Part shown: positions 1-11,010 of the stretch, piece after piece
Numbering within the stretch: the stretch's first letter is position 1
How the letters are laid out: each line of letters starts with the position of its first letter
Source of the DNA: Diplolepis rosae
Lineage: Eukaryota > Arthropoda > Insecta > Hymenoptera > Diplolepididae
Assembly (NCBI GenBank): GCA_030998225.1
Contig: JAPYXD010000700.1
Coordinates: 1,798,001-1,862,000, forward strand
DNA: 64,000 nucleotides
Direction: 5' to 3'
Program-made: the position numbers and the translations under genes
The notes under the pieces: generated by a model
Seen by the model: the letters and a program-made list of their open reading frames with translations, nothing else
The model's database searches: none
What the model was told of the DNA's origin: nothing

Positions 1-623
1 GTGTCATGGCCCGGTGTACGATAAATTATTTGATACTCATAAGATACAAGTGCCACGGTTGTGACATACATTTTTTATACGTACCGTTTTTTGATATTTC
101 TCGGGTGATAAAATACACACAAATTTTTTTTAGACTGACATATCGCTGTCAAAACGTACAGTGATCACTGCTGATTCGAATTGACAAATGCAAGGTGCAA
201 AACAAAGCACGATACAAAAGAACCAAAATAATAATACAAAGCATGTAATTTTTATCAAAACTGACGGACACTTTTTAAAGTCAAGTTAGGTAATTTGAAA
301 AACGTGCAAAAATTACAAAACTTCAAATATTGCAGGTACAATTACTTATTGCTTACACGTATAACTCATTTACTATTTCGCGAAAGATTCAAGTCGTGAT
401 TAGATAAAATTTTCAGGAAATGAGGGTTGAGGACATGCCACGATTGTGACATTTGAAGTGCATTATGTGCTTCAGAAAAATGGAAATGCATATCTGAACA
501 AATAATTCATCGGGCTCAGTAAAACAAAAGTTCTTTGAACGTGTTCATGTACTCAATCATTTGAAAAATGCTAAGCTAAGCGTATAATCCTCAAAAGACA
601 CAAAACTGCATCTTCGCAGAGAA
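1..623. other. AT-rich non-coding stretch
   Basis: No convincing coding region, RNA gene or repeat end was recognised. It probably belongs to the transposon relic that follows or to host intergenic or intronic DNA. Confidence 0.4.
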
Positions 624-1210
624 TCACCCATATATTAAAATTGAAAGATTATTTGGGCAGTTTTTACTAAGTTTGTCTTCTTCTTGTCTTGTCTTTTGAC
701 AAGTGTAAAATTTGTTTTTTATTTCTTCCTTGTACCTTTTCATATTAACTTTCAACTGGTTTTCAATTGCAGCGATGTCTCGATAAAATATTTTCCCGTG
801 TTCATCACTAACTGCTCCCAAATCTTCTGGGAAAAATTCAAAGCTAAAATAAAGAATGTGAATCTTAAGTGACATGTTCACTTTCATTTCCTGGAAGTTC
901 TGCAGCATAGTGTTCAACAGGTGTTTGTAGTTTCTGGATTTTGTGTTTTATACGAAATTTTCTTATAACAGCTTTTACTGGCGACCAAGTTTGTCTCAAC
1001 GTCAGTCAAACTCTTTTCGGAATCACAGTTCAACATCACTCGTTGGATTTGTGATTCTTGAAAGTCTCATTCCTTGATTTTAGCTTCACTAAGCTCAGGG
1101 AATTTTGTTTTTAAGAAACAAAAACCTTCTCCGTTTCTACCCATCGCTTTGACCAAATTTTTTACAATCTCGAGCTTTACATGATTAACCAGTGGTTTTT
1201 GAGGAACGCT
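624..1210 (-). pseudogene. Relic of arthropod transposon-associated protein family
   Basis: The minus strand reads in broken frames. An upstream part (about 1040-1190) contains 'VKNLVKAMGRNGEGFCFL' followed by 'KFPELSEAKIKE'. A downstream open part (624-917, 97 codons) contains 'NMSLKIHILYF', 'FFPEDLGAVSDEHGK' and 'YRDIAAIENQ'. I recognise these blocks, in this order, from a high-copy protein family predicted in many arthropod and cnidarian genomes. The consensus there runs NMSLKIHFLHSH..FFPENLG..S.E.GERFHQDI..ME. I take the family to be transposon-derived but do not know its element class. Stops and frame changes lie between the blocks and the conserved GERFHQD core is altered, so this is a decayed copy. 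The family assignment is from memory of the motif pattern. Confidence 0.55.
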
Positions 1211-1514
1211 CATTTTGTCTGTTTCTAACGTCTTTCGGTGTCACCAAACCAAGAAAGTTTCATTTTATAATATTTGAATTACATTCTAAAACTACGAGTC
1301 CTGCCTGAACGTACTGCTGTCGTCTACAATATAATTAAATACAACTTCATATTCGAGGAATTATAAAATAATCTAGAAGCTGCAGAAAATACGAAAAACA
1401 TAAAAATATGAAATTTAAGATGTACTCACTACACTACCGCCTTACCATGAATAACGTTACATGAAAATAAAAATCACTGCATAGTAAATGAATATTTATA
1501 CATTACATTCTTAT

Positions 1515-2450
1515 TTAGAAACCGGTCTGCAATCTATCGGGGAATCGAATTTTCCTACCGCGTCGCGTATTGAAATCGTTTCTCTCGTTCGCTGTCGGTA
1601 ACTGTTCTTCAGGCTGTCGTGTTTCTATTTCTTCCTCGACATGCTCATCGCCCTTGTGTTTCTCGTTCCATGCCTCGTCCCTTGTACCGGTTTCAATTTC
1701 TGCATCTTTTTCCGCAAATTTTGAACAGCTCGTATTCTTTGAGGCTTGGAAGAATTCTTCAAGTAAACGGATGGTCGTACCATAAACTAATTCAGCTGGG
1801 TTCGCTTTCAAATCTTTTCTGATTACTGCTCGAATCTCGAGGAGAATGATCGGAAGAATTTCTGCCCAAGCTTCTGTTTCATGACACTTTATCGCTGCTT
1901 TCATCTGGCGGTGTAACCTTGCGACCATGCCATTTGCCGCGGGATGGTAAGTGGTCGTACGTAGATGCGTGGCATCAATCAGTCGTGCTAGTTCGTTGAA
2001 TAATTTGGACTCAAATTGTCTTCCCTAGTCAGCCGTAATCCTGAGGGATACTCCATACCAAAAAAATCCACGTACCTGCGAACGCTCCAGCGATGGTCGT
2101 CGCCTCAATATCCAACATAGGTATAGCTTCAGGCCAGCGAGTAAATCGGTCGACAATGATTACACAGTAGCGAAACCCTATTAAGCTCGGCAGGGGGCCT
2201 ACAATATCTACGTTATATGCTCGAACCTTCCACCTGTACTATTAAATCCTCCTACAGGCCTTTTGATATGTCTCATAACTTTAGCGCTTTGACAAAGAAT
2301 ACATCTTGCCCACTTTCTACAATCCTCATTTATTGATGGCCAAACAAAACGCCCAGTGACCAGCTTCTGTGTTGCTTCTATTCCTGGGTGTGATAAGCCG
2401 TGTAAAGCATTGAATACCGATCAGCTCAAATTTGCAGGTGCATAGGGTCT
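1515..2450 (-). pseudogene. pol: gypsy A integrase (broken)
   Basis: The segment near 2310-2440 encodes the zinc-binding N-terminal region (H-P-G...CILCQ pattern). Near 2180 comes the first catalytic aspartate in 'VDIVGPLP'. The second lies in 'ITAD' followed by a TAG stop at about 2022-2024 and then 'GRQFE'. The third region reads 'AANGMVARLHRQ', where related elements have E in place of A, so the catalytic glutamate is lost. The C-terminal 137 codons (1515-1928) are open and end with 'KIRFPDRLQTGF', the usual pol terminus of this insect gypsy lineage. One stop plus the missing Glu make it inactive. Confidence 0.85.
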
Positions 2451-2483
2451 AATGCAGGTATTATCGCTCGATACATCGCAGTA

Positions 2484-3406
2484 TACCAGGTCTAGAAGTA
2501 TGAAACCGGAATTTTATGCAAAAGTTACACGTCTGTTTCATGAAGATGATCAAAAATATTTTATTCAAAGTAATCTCCATTGCTATTTACACATTTTTCC
2601 CACCTCTCCGGAAGGTGATGAATGCCACGCCAATAAAACTGTTCGTCTTTTAAATCAAACCAGTTATCCAGCCATTCTCGTACATTTTCGTACGAAGCGA
2701 AGCGTTGTTCAGCGAGAGCGTGGCCCAGTGATGCGAACAGATGGTAATCCGACGGAGTCAAGTTTGGAGAATAAGCGGCATGCGCCAGTATTTCCCAACT
2801 GAACGTCTCGATCGTTTCCTTGACCCGTTGTGCTGTGTGTGATGGGGCATTATCGTTAACAAAAATGACTTTGTGTTGCCTTCTTCGATAATCCGGTCGT
2901 TTTTCTTGTAATGCTCGATTCGAATCGATCATTTGCTGTTGGTAGCGATTTGTGTTGACAGTTTCACCAGGTTTCAGCAGCTCATAATAGATAACACCCT
3001 TCTGATCCCACCAAACGCACTTTTTCGGTGGTTTTCCACGATCTTCGTTTCTCACATCAAAATTACCACTTTTGAATTTTTTAAACCACTCGAAACACTG
3101 TATTTTGCCAAGAGCATGTTCACCGTAAGCTTCGACAACCATTCGATGCGATTCTGCAGCAGTTTTCTTCAAGTGATAACAAAAAACCAGTGCTGTCCGC
3201 AAATCCTAATTCGTAGGCACAAAACTCGACATGTTGATGCTTGTAGTAAATACACTGGTATATCGGAATTGGGTTGTTGTCTACTGAAAATCTTTCTAAG
3301 CTGCTAGAGGGAGAAGATGGTGCTGCAGAAGCGATCGTACGGTCACTAAACTGATGGCAAGCACCATCAATAGAGAAATTTCGGTTTCATCCTTCTAGAC
3401 CTGGTA
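2484..3406 (-). mobile_element. Internally deleted mariner in gypsy A
   Basis: The 919-bp element (2486-3404) is bounded by near-identical inverted ends: CCAGGTCTAGAAG on the left and its complement ending CTTCTAGACCTGG on the right. TA dinucleotides flank it at 2484-2485 and 3405-3406, the mariner target duplication. It sits between the RNase H and integrase parts of gypsy A, so it is younger than that element. Confidence 0.92.
2561..3202 (-). pseudogene. mariner transposase with central deletion
   Basis: The 213-codon frame starts with the mariner helix-turn-helix half ('AAESHRMVVEAYGEHALG', 'CFEWFKKFKSGNFDVRNEDR'). It then jumps to the second half of the catalytic domain ('GVIYYELLKPGETVN', 'VNDNAPSHTA', 'YSPNLTPSDYHLF'). 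Intact mariner transposases are about 345 residues, so roughly 130 are missing in frame, including the first catalytic Asp. The second (VNDNAPSH; family norm H-D-N-A) and third (PSD) catalytic aspartates remain. The frame is uninterrupted, suggesting the deletion arose during transposition and the derivative may have been moved by an intact copy. Confidence 0.9.
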
Positions 3407-4240
3407 CTTTAACCTCTAAGCGTGGAAAATTAATTTTCTTCAATTTTAATGCGCTCGTGTTTAATTGTAAAATGTCTTGTAATTCGGCGTCAAAATTTTG
3501 AGCTTCCGCTAAGCTTTTATAATCGAAGGTTACTATACTCTCTATGCGTGACAATGCATCCGCTATGACGTTATTTACACCGTTTACATGTCGAATATCG
3601 GTTGTAAATTGCGAGATATAATCTAATTACCGGAATTGTCGCAGGAAACATTTGTTCAGGTCTTGCTGAAATGCAAAAATTAGAGGTTTGTGATCTGTAA
3701 ATATTGTGAAATCACGCCCTGCACTTACGTTGTGCTGGAGACAAGGAATAAGCAATAAAACGACGATAAAAATTTACTGAACCTAATAATTGTCTCAAGT
3801 GTTTTACGGTCGACGGTCGCGGGTATTTCAAAATTGCTTGGACTTGTTCTGGATCTGGTCAAACGCCTTGTGAATCTACAATATATCCTAAAAATTTTAT
3901 TTTGCTTGCCCCGAAATTGCTTTTCCCAGAATTTATAACAAGGCCGAATTCCTGTAGTCTCTTTAACAAAATTTGCAGATGTCCCTCATGCTCCGCGTGA
4001 TTCTTTGACGCTATCATAATATCATCTATGTACGCGTAACAAAATTCTAAATCGCTCAGTACATAATCCGTGAAGCGCTGAAATGTTTGCGCAGCATTTT
4101 GTAATCCGAACGGCATACGAGAAGATTCGAATAATCCAAAACCAGCTGGTCTTGTATCGCCAGGAAACTGAGCAAATATACGGAGGTAATTTGTTGTGAC
4201 AATAATAGTTTTGACAGATATATGTATACTTGCCGCACGC
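3407..4240 (-). pseudogene. pol: gypsy A reverse transcriptase and RNase H remnants
   Basis: An 85-codon open stretch (3859-4116) has the RT palm motifs 'MPFGLQNAAQTFQR' and 'YAYIDDIMIAS' with the catalytic DD pair, followed by 'FLGYIVDSQGV'. Below it (about 3414-3700) the frame encodes the RNase H tail: 'FTIFTDHKPLIFAFQQ', then 'TDIRHVNGVNNVIADALSR'. A TAA stop lies near 3626 and further frame changes occur around 3730-3850. The region before 4116 is frame-shifted and much of the fingers domain is absent. Confidence 0.85.
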
Positions 4241-4299
4241 TCCCTGACCGTTCGTTGCTAAACCAGTCGTTGAATCTATCAATCGTTTATTCTTTGGAT

Positions 4300-4625
4300 C
4301 CGCTAGCAGTCCGTAATGCGCGAGGAAGTCGGCTACAATCATTCGCCATTTGAAGCTTCGCCGCAATTATATATTAAATCAACCGCCACAGTGCCGTATG
4401 TTGCTATCCGCGTTGAATCTGCTGCATATAGTTCAAATGTACACTTGCGCAGATATCTACTCGCACGCTATCGTGGATAGACATAAAAATCCGCACCAGT
4501 GTCAATGAGGAAAGCTACTTTACTATCCTTATCCGTGATGAAGATGCGACGAGTGCGGAGGCCATCGTTGATCGACGCAATTAATGATGGCTGCTCTCGT
4601 TCCCCGACTTCCATGCGCATGGTTC
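4300..4625 (-). pseudogene. pol: gypsy A aspartic protease remnant
   Basis: The minus-strand translation near 4490-4560 reads 'RRIFITDKDSKVAFLIDTGADFYVYP', recognised here in parts as the retropepsin active site F-L-I-D-T-G-A-D. Further on, 'DFLAHYGLLADPKNKRLID' (about 4270-4340) is the conserved end of the protease-RT linker in this insect gypsy lineage. A stop follows the active site and a frame change precedes the linker. Confidence 0.75.
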
Positions 4626-4640
4626 TCGGCACTTAGTTGC

Positions 4641-5051
4641 TTTGTCCCCAAATTTAGTATGATACCAGAAAATTATAGAATTTGTTCCCTCTTATACGCT
4701 CGTACTTTCAATTTGAGTTATTTCAATTAAATTCAGAAAACTATAATATTTTGGAAAAATCTGAGCGTAAAAGTAGGAGCTTTAATTGAGCAACCAGAAT
4801 AACTCCATCGTACTTCATGATTAATAATATATGGACTTGATAAAGTGATTTTTAAGAAATGTGCTGGGGTTTTTTCAAATCCCAGGAACTTTTTTTTAAA
4901 TTTTGAACTTTGAAACGGTTGAATATCTTCTTATAAAAAGCAAATGCTGATTTCACTTTTAATTATTGACCTCTAAAGTAAAGCTTTTTTAGTTTTCTAC
5001 TTTTTATAACTGAATAGTATTAAATAATCAAACTAGCATATATTTTTTCAG
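4641..5051 (+). other. Kinase intron 3' part with splice acceptor
   Basis: AT-rich sequence without coding signal. It ends in a pyrimidine-rich tract (TATTTTTTCAG) whose AG at 5050-5051 is the acceptor for the kinase exon. Confidence 0.6.
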
Positions 5052-5257
5052 CTCAATGGAAGCACACACGAAGGTCAAAGCCGAGAAGCTTGCGGAGGTG
5101 TTGGTCGAAATATTGCTGCTGCTCTGATAAATCTTGGATTAGTTGATACAAAACTTATATCAGTAGTTGGAAATGATATAGCTGGTAATACAGTAATCAA
5201 AAGTCTCAAGGGAAATGTCGACACTTTGAAAATCTTATCAGGCAAACGTACTGCGAG
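5052..5257 (+). CDS. PfkB-family carbohydrate/nucleoside kinase, internal exon (probably pseudouridine kinase)
   Basis: This 206-nt exon is open in phase 0 and encodes 'GSTHEGQSREACGGVGRNIA', then 'LISVVGNDIAG' and 'GKRTAR'. The GGVGRNIA block is PfkB signature 1 (G-G-x-x-x-N-x-A) in the substrate-binding region, and S-V-V-G-x-D-x-x-G is the usual following strand and turn. PfkB kinases phosphorylate sugars or nucleosides with ATP in the cytosol. The STH.GQ..ACGGVGRNIA pattern is most like pseudouridine kinases and the kinase half of the fused pseudouridine glycosidase-kinase of invertebrates. The exon is framed by an AG acceptor and a GT donor (5258-5259). The last two bases combine with the first base of the next exon, so the intron is phase 2. 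Upstream exons are not in the window. The frame has no lesion, so I consider it functional host DNA. Confidence 0.8.
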
Positions 5258-6108
5258 GTACGCATTCACTTATTTTATTGCATGTACCATTTTCATGTAA
5301 TCACTTAGGAAATATATTGTTCAGGGAGTCATAATCACAATTAATATAATAACTCCTAGCTGATGACTATATTCTGAATAATATTTAAGGTAACATATTT
5401 CCTAGGTTTAATTAATCAAGACCTTACTATTCACATGTTTACATTAATTAGTTCTTGAAAAATAATCTAAATTTAAATTAGAAAGAGAATCAGATTATCG
5501 CTTAAAAGTTTGTATTCATAAAGCATATATTGAATGAAATACTTCGTTAACTCAATGCATAGTTTAGCTTGACTAGCTTTCACTAATGAGCATATTGAAA
5601 CGGCTAATGTATAAAGTTAGCATAATGACAACCGAGGTTTCAGGTAGAATATTTATCTACTTTAATACTTTGCGGTCGAGCATTTTTTCAAGTGCGCTTC
5701 TCGCTGGGCCTCTCAATGACTTCTGCTTCGGTCGGGCCTCCGGCAGTTCGCATCCATGTGGCCAAAGCCAAGACAGCGGTAACACCGATTTACCTTTATC
5801 TTTCGGCGGACCCTGCAGAAGACCCACCCGATTTTGATGAAGATTACCTTGAGTAATTTCAAGGCCCGCGACTCTTTCAGAAGCACATTCCGCAAGTCCA
5901 GAGTGTTGCTCGCTACAGCATCCTGAGGAGACGCTGGTCACCTATCCCTGGACGCCTGCTCGGTTTCCGAAGAAACCAATGCAGGACCGGGGGTTGCAGT
6001 CAGGTTGTTAACACGTTAGTGTAATTACCATCTTTTTCAATAAGCTCATTAGTTTAAAGTATTTATTTATATTTCTATACGCCATTCCATTACAAACAAT
6101 CTTTGCAG
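5258..6108 (+). other. Kinase intron (phase 2)
   Basis: GT donor at 5258-5259 and AG acceptor at 6107-6108, preceded by TTACAAACAATCTTTGC. Apart from the R1-like fragment it holds only AT-rich sequence. Joining the flanking exons keeps the kinase frame open. Confidence 0.8.
5657..5941 (-). pseudogene. R1-like non-LTR ORF1 zinc-knuckle fragment
   Basis: In the kinase intron the minus strand has a 60-codon frame (5713-5895) with 'IGWVFCRVRRKIKVNRCYRC' running into 'LGFGHMDANCRRPDRS'. The CYRC..GHMDANC portion is a CX2CX4HX4C zinc knuckle, and its W-C-R-V-R lead-in is typical of the ORF1 (gag-like) protein of R1-clade non-LTR retrotransposons. Codons before and after are in other frames, so this is a short dead fragment of about 280 bp with no reverse transcriptase nearby. 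Confidence 0.65.
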
Positions 6109-6308
6109 GTACACTGCAATACTGGACAATAAAGGCGAGTGCTGCTTTGGAATTGGCGAAATGAATATATTTTCGGAGATTAACTGTTCTTTAATAAAAA
6201 ATCACCAGTCTGTGCTAGAAGCGGCAGATCTTATTATTATTGATGGTAATCCTCCTACAGAAACTATACGAATGGTTCTAAATATTGCAGCAAATTTTGA
6301 TAAACCAG
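6109..6308 (+). CDS. PfkB-family kinase, next internal exon
   Basis: This 200-nt exon continues the kinase frame from 5257. It encodes 'YTAILDNKGECCFGIGEMNI', then 'SVLEAADLIIIDGNPPTETI' and 'LNIAANFDKPG'. In PfkB kinases this is the middle of the Rossmann-like core: the T-A-x-L-D-x-x-G-E strand pair after the lid, then L-I-I-I-D-G-N-x-P. In relatives of known function this leads to the conserved x-K-P-V strand. The GT donor is at 6309-6310 and the exon ends in phase 1. The later ATP-binding and catalytic exon (signature 2, ending G-A-G-D) was not found in the window. It may lie beyond the window, so the downstream intron would hold many of the mobile elements listed below. Confidence 0.8.
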
Positions 6309-6369
6309 GTATTTTTTTATGCAATACATTTTATTAATAAGATTTGTAAAAATACTCTTAGGAAAACAC

Positions 6370-6628
6370 ATGCTCTTAGTGAAAGAACGTGTCGTGAGTG
6401 ATTTCAACGATTGAAAGCGGTGATTTTGATGTTGAGGACCGGCACAGTGATGGAAAAGAGAAAATTTTCGAAGACTACGAATTGAAGTCATTATATGCTG
6501 GAGATTCGTACCAAATGCAAGGAGAATTGACAACATCATTGGGAGCGATTCAACAAGCCATTTCGAAACATCTCACAGTCATGGGAATGATTCAGAAAAA
6601 AAGGAAATACCACTTGTACCCTCTGTAA
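6370..6628 (+). pseudogene. mariner transposase N-terminal fragment
   Basis: The frame 6398-6628 reads 'SGDFDVEDRHSDGKEKIFED' and then 'QQAISKHLTVMGMIQKK', the linker and second helix-turn-helix of mariner transposases. The preceding bases (6370-6400), one frame off, give the 'SERTCREWFQR' type lead-in. No catalytic domain follows and the sequence runs directly into errantiviral gag at about 6670, so it is a truncated fragment. Confidence 0.85.
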
Positions 6629-6664
6629 TAAAAAAAATGTCAATAGTATTTTGATACAATCGTA

Positions 6665-9085
6665 AATCTACAGATGAAAAAAGCAGAGACTGTTAATAAT
6701 TATTATGACAAAGTTCAGGAAATCCTAAGTGGGGCAAACCATTTCCTTGAGGAAAAGTGTACTGATGAAGGTGAAAGCAAGATCATGATAAAGTTGTTAA
6801 TCGACTGTGCTCATGATGCATTTATTCGGGGACTACCAGACGAGGTCTCAACCTTTGAAGATGTCTGAAACCCGAAAACAATATGCGAAGCCTTTGACCA
6901 TGCACTTCATGCCGAAGAGTGACAAGAATATGTCGAAAAATATAGAATAATGAATTCAACAGACCATGTTTCTCACAGAGACAAATATCATAAATCGGAA
7001 CGACCAATGGAAGGACCACGTTCACCAAACCCATATTTAAAATAATGGACAAGCTTGGAAAGACTTAGAGTTTAAGAACTGGAGGAATATTTAAATCTCA
7101 GACACAGATCTCGGCGGTTAACCCTACAGCACAATATTCCACCCACTCGTACGCACCATACTTCATGCAGCACTCTGCGCATCAGGCTTATATAATTCCA
7201 CAAAAAACTACTTGGACCGAGTTGTAATGGTGAAGACGAGTCTCAATGTCTCTCACTTGGCACACCTGTAGAATTATAATGATAAAATTAATATAGATAC
7301 TCTCATGAGGCCCTTGAACAGGTATTGACACAAACAGAGAAACAGTGCAAAAATGGAATTATAGGTATCTCAGAATCACCCTACAATTCACCCTTACTGA
7401 TAGTGTCGGAAAAGTTTGACACTTCAGGAGAAACAAAATGGCGGGTGGTGATAGACTTTAGAGCACTCAATGAAAAAGTCATCGGCGACGCTTACCAACT
7501 GCCTAATATAATGGACAATATAGATCCACGCGGTATTTTTCTGTACTTGATTTAGCCAGTTTTTTCCATCAAGTGACTACATATCCTGATGGTCGAGCCA
7601 AAACAGCTTTTTGTACCCCATGTAGGTACTTCAAATACTTTGGAATGCCCATGGGGATCAAGAATACTCCTGCACTTTTTAACGTCTACTTTGAGGACAT
7701 AGTTATTTACCCCAACACACTGGAAGGGTGTACAGAATACAATAGAATTGACTGGTTTACTTATGTTGAAAATCCTGGAGCCATATTAGTGTAGTGGCGA
7801 TTCCGATTATAGGATTATCAATACAAGTTTGAATACAGAAAAAGATAACTAAATAGGCACGTTGAAGTATTGTCCGTAAACCTTGCCACCCAGGAATCAT
7901 CCTCATAAGATATTGACTCGGACAAGTCCGAAAAAATGGCGAACTCTGATCGAGGATAATCAAGCAGAACCATTAAAACATGCAAAAATCTCTATCATAA
8001 AATCGATGTCTTTCAAACCTGCCAGGACTAAAAGGACTCTAGAGGGTACTTCAGCTAAGGTGCACCCCAAACAAATAGATCGGCTCACGGGATACACAGA
8101 TCAAGATAACTTTGATGAATCCTATATACCCACACCTCAAGTAAGAATCGCATCAAGTCTCGACGAAAGTTTAATAGGGAAACGAATTCGCAGACCAAGA
8201 ATTGCGGGTACAACAATTTAAACTACGTCCTAAATAAATCCTCATTAAATTATCCCTCAATGCTTCTCAGCCCACTCCGAATCGATAAACAAACGACGCG
8301 GCAAAAATTGCAGCAGTCATGGCAGCGGCTCAGAAGGCACATAAAGCGGGCATAAAAAGACTACGATTTAATACTGACCGAACATTTTTTTCAGACAGTG
8401 TCACTCTGTATATTAACAGATGGGGATTAATAAACGAAATAGTCATGGGTGGCAATATCACCATTACACTTTGCCACAGAAAAGTAGAAGTTCCGGCCCC
8501 TGAAGATAGACCCAAAATTATCGAAAAATTCTATAATAGTCAGGTCATCAGGTCCCAACTAAAAAAATGCAAAAATCAGTGAAGGACCATGAACAGCAAT
8601 TAAAGGAGTCGGTAGACAAGTTCAGCCAAGTATCCAGAAAAATCAATGAGACCTCACAATTTTACACAAATTCGAGCCATGCTTATGCATTAGCATTTCT
8701 GCTTCCGGTGGAACAAATGAGATCGATCTTCAGAGATGTGCAGGATCATTCTCTAAAAGCAAGCTTCCTGCCCAAGGGCCTGAAGTGAGCGTGAAGAAGC
8801 TAGCGCAAGTACCAACCATCACCATTTCCTGTTCAAATAACACGATGTTAAATGTTCCGCTACTGGACAAAACCGCATATGTTATGTACGGAGTCTATCC
8901 ACTTCCTGTGACACAGTGTATTCTCGGTAACAGTTCGACTGGGGCATGTATGTGTCCTGAGTTTCCATACACGCTCATTAACCGGGACAATCGGACATAC
9001 ATTTCAATGAGAAATAAGGAAGAAGCCCACTTTACAGAACTAACGTCCGGATTTCATATAGTAATCAGCCTTTCTAGAGAATTCT
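6665..9085 (+). mobile_element. Shrunken errantivirus relic (gag-pol-env order kept)
   Basis: Blocks match, in order, the proteins of the errantivirus on the opposite strand at 32.4-40.9 kb. Gag is at 6674-7060 ('DCAHDAFIRGLPDEVSTF'), the RT start at 7325-7555 ('KWRVVIDFRALNEKVIGDAY') and RT middle at 7573-7700 ('GMPMGIKNTPALF'). The linker is at 7883-8221, and RNase H fused to the integrase start at 8319-8582 ('GGNITITLCHRKVEVP'). Env pieces are at 8567-9096 ('RDVQDHS', 'VPLLDKTAYVMYGVYPLPVT'). Each block is open but separated by deletions and frameshifts. About 8.5 kb of parent sequence is reduced to 2.4 kb. No LTRs were recognised. It is an older, separate insertion, clearly diverged from the 30-47 kb copy. 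Confidence 0.88.
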
Positions 9086-9477
9086 GTCCCAAATGAAAAC
9101 GTAGTAAGTCACGCGATTCTTTGTTTGCTCACGTACATCTCACACAGCCATGCGATACCCCCAATACCGGCGGAGATTCCCGAACATAGAACTTAATGAG
9201 ACTTTTAAATTTTCGTCTTCCGCATGTTTTTTACTTTTTGTCAGATTTACCGTTTGATATTTGATACTGATTAGTGTCAAATATCAAACTGTAAATCATT
9301 CAAAAAGTAAAAAACACACGAAAGACGAAAATCTAAAGGTTTCATTAGATACTATGTTCGGGAATATCCGCTGGTAGTCGGGGCATCGTATGGCTGTGAG
9401 ATGTACGTGAGCGAATAAAGGATCGCGCGACTTTCGCCTTTATAGCGAATGCGAATTACTACGTTTTCATTTGGGAC
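9086..9477. mobile_element. Foldback MITE (~390 bp)
   Basis: The two halves are inverted copies of each other: 9086-9262 against 9273-9477, both starting GTCCCAAATGAAAACGTAGTAA. About 85 % match by eye. It is inserted at the end of the errantiviral env relic. The only internal sequence is a ~10-bp turn around 9267. No clear target duplication is visible, so the superfamily is not assigned. Confidence 0.8.
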
Positions 9478-10029
9478 CGCAGAGCTTACAATTAATTCAT
9501 GCGAAATTCTAGATTCAGACCAATGCTGCAAGCGGAATGATAAGGCCCTGGACGATGTAGAACAACTTATTGACATCAACCTGCAGAATCATGATCATCG
9601 AAAGTGAACAATTTCGGTCCACGGGACATACGGAAGCATCAGAATAATCATGATGGGAACGCTCATTAACTACCCGACAGTACAGAATACTGAGAGCGAC
9701 TCTCAAACCAGAATCTCATCCTTGTCATCCATGCCTTTCTGTTGATAAAGGAGCAAAATTAAAGGTTTGCTAACCCGGTTGTAACGGTGTAACGCGAACT
9801 CGTTTAATGGGCTACCAAAACTATTGAAAAACTAATAAAAGTACGAAATTCCCATACTATAATAATGAACAACTGAATTAAGGACATTCTATAATAATAA
9901 TAACTACTATTATATTATCATTATTAAACCTACAAGATCTGCCGTCGTATGATCCGATTTCTTGGACATGCGATGTCCTTGTGGAAAACTAGGATGAAGT
10001 ATTTTGATCGTAGGCAATCGAGGGTGATT
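9478..10029. other. No gene recognised
   Basis: Contains an AT-rich ATAATA tract around 9885-9925 and otherwise unassigned sequence. Short open frames here have no recognisable motif. Confidence 0.4.
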
Positions 10030-11010
10030 ACATTCTTGCGCATCATGAATAGCTTTTTCCAAGTTGACTCATTTATGTTAGTGGACTGTGGTTCTTTATG
10101 ACTCTACACCCATTGAGTAGGACACAAAACAACACTGCTTATGGATATAGTATTGGAAGGGGTGAGGGCAGATACCAACTCACCTACTTTCTTTACATGG
10201 GTGACCTGAAGTTGCATACCAGTTCAAGAACGATATTGCAGAGTGCTCTTGATCTCACTCTGCACTTTTCCAATGACATCGGTATGGAACTTGAGTTTGA
10301 AAAGTATGGAAAAGTACACTTGCCGAGGGGTGAGGTTGACATGAAATTGGGACATAAGGATCAGCATTTAATCGAAACAATGACAGAGAAGGGCCATTAT
10401 AAGTACATCGGCGTCTTGCGGTTGAGGGATCCCCTACAAACTGCAACGAAAGAGAATCTTTTGATTTCCTTCTCCAAACGCTTGTTCTCCATTTCAGGAA
10501 CTAATCTCAATTCAGCGAACAAGATCAAGGGTAAACTGTGTGCCTCGCAGATATCACAATTGTGTGAATACTTATACAAGAAACTGCATGTTCCTCACTA
10601 CAATAACATATGTAATGAGGAAAATGGCTATATACCCCTACATCTGGCTGATCTGAATTGTCCAAACATCAGACAACCCACTTCAGAGCAACTTGCTATG
10701 GGGTGTCGAGAAAAATCTTTTCACGGACAGCACCTCCTAGTCCAAGGTCAACAGAGCGTAGATAAAGAAGCTTTCAACTTGTGGTTCCTTAAAGGCGAAT
10801 TATTTCTCGAAACGGAGGGATTCGTCGTGGCCATACAAGAAAAGGTAATCGGCACTATGAACTACTAAAAACACATCCTTCGTCACAACGGTGATAACAC
10901 GTGTCAATTATGTGAAAATCCCAATGAAACCACCGAATACATCATTGGTGGCTCTAGAATGTTGTCTCAAAGAGGGTGCACGCGCAGGCAAAATTGTTTT
11001 CTGGCTGGAC
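10030..11010 (+). pseudogene. R2-like non-LTR retrotransposon relic (RT to zinc knuckle)
   Basis: The 256-codon frame 10098-10868 contains 'NTAYGYSIGRG', the RT palm 'TYFLYMGDLKLHTSS' (the family has YMDD or YADD; here the first Asp is Gly), 'YKYIGVLRLRDPL' and 'LNSANKIKGKLCASQI'. Further on are 'GYIPLHLADLN' and 'FLETEGFVVAIQEKVIG'. After the TAA the same frame continues with 'CQLCENPNETTEYIIGG', a decayed C-C-H-C knuckle. Knuckle plus downstream endonuclease is the layout of the R2 and related early-branching clade. The upstream palm start (10030-10097) is frame-shifted. The lost RT Asp and Cys/His residues show it is dead. No 28S target sequence is visible. Confidence 0.75.

Larger units (their letters stand above)
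1515..4640 (-). mobile_element. Ty3/gypsy LTR retrotransposon relic A
   Basis: Reading down the minus strand gives the standard gypsy order: aspartic protease (about 4300-4620), reverse transcriptase core (3859-4240), RNase H tail (3407-3850) and integrase (1515-2450). It is split by a mariner element at 2486-3404. Protease-RT spacing is far too short, so most of the N-terminal half of RT is deleted. No LTRs were recognised at either end. All domains carry stops or frameshifts. The relic lies upstream of the kinase exon at 5052, probably in one of that gene's introns. Confidence 0.85.
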
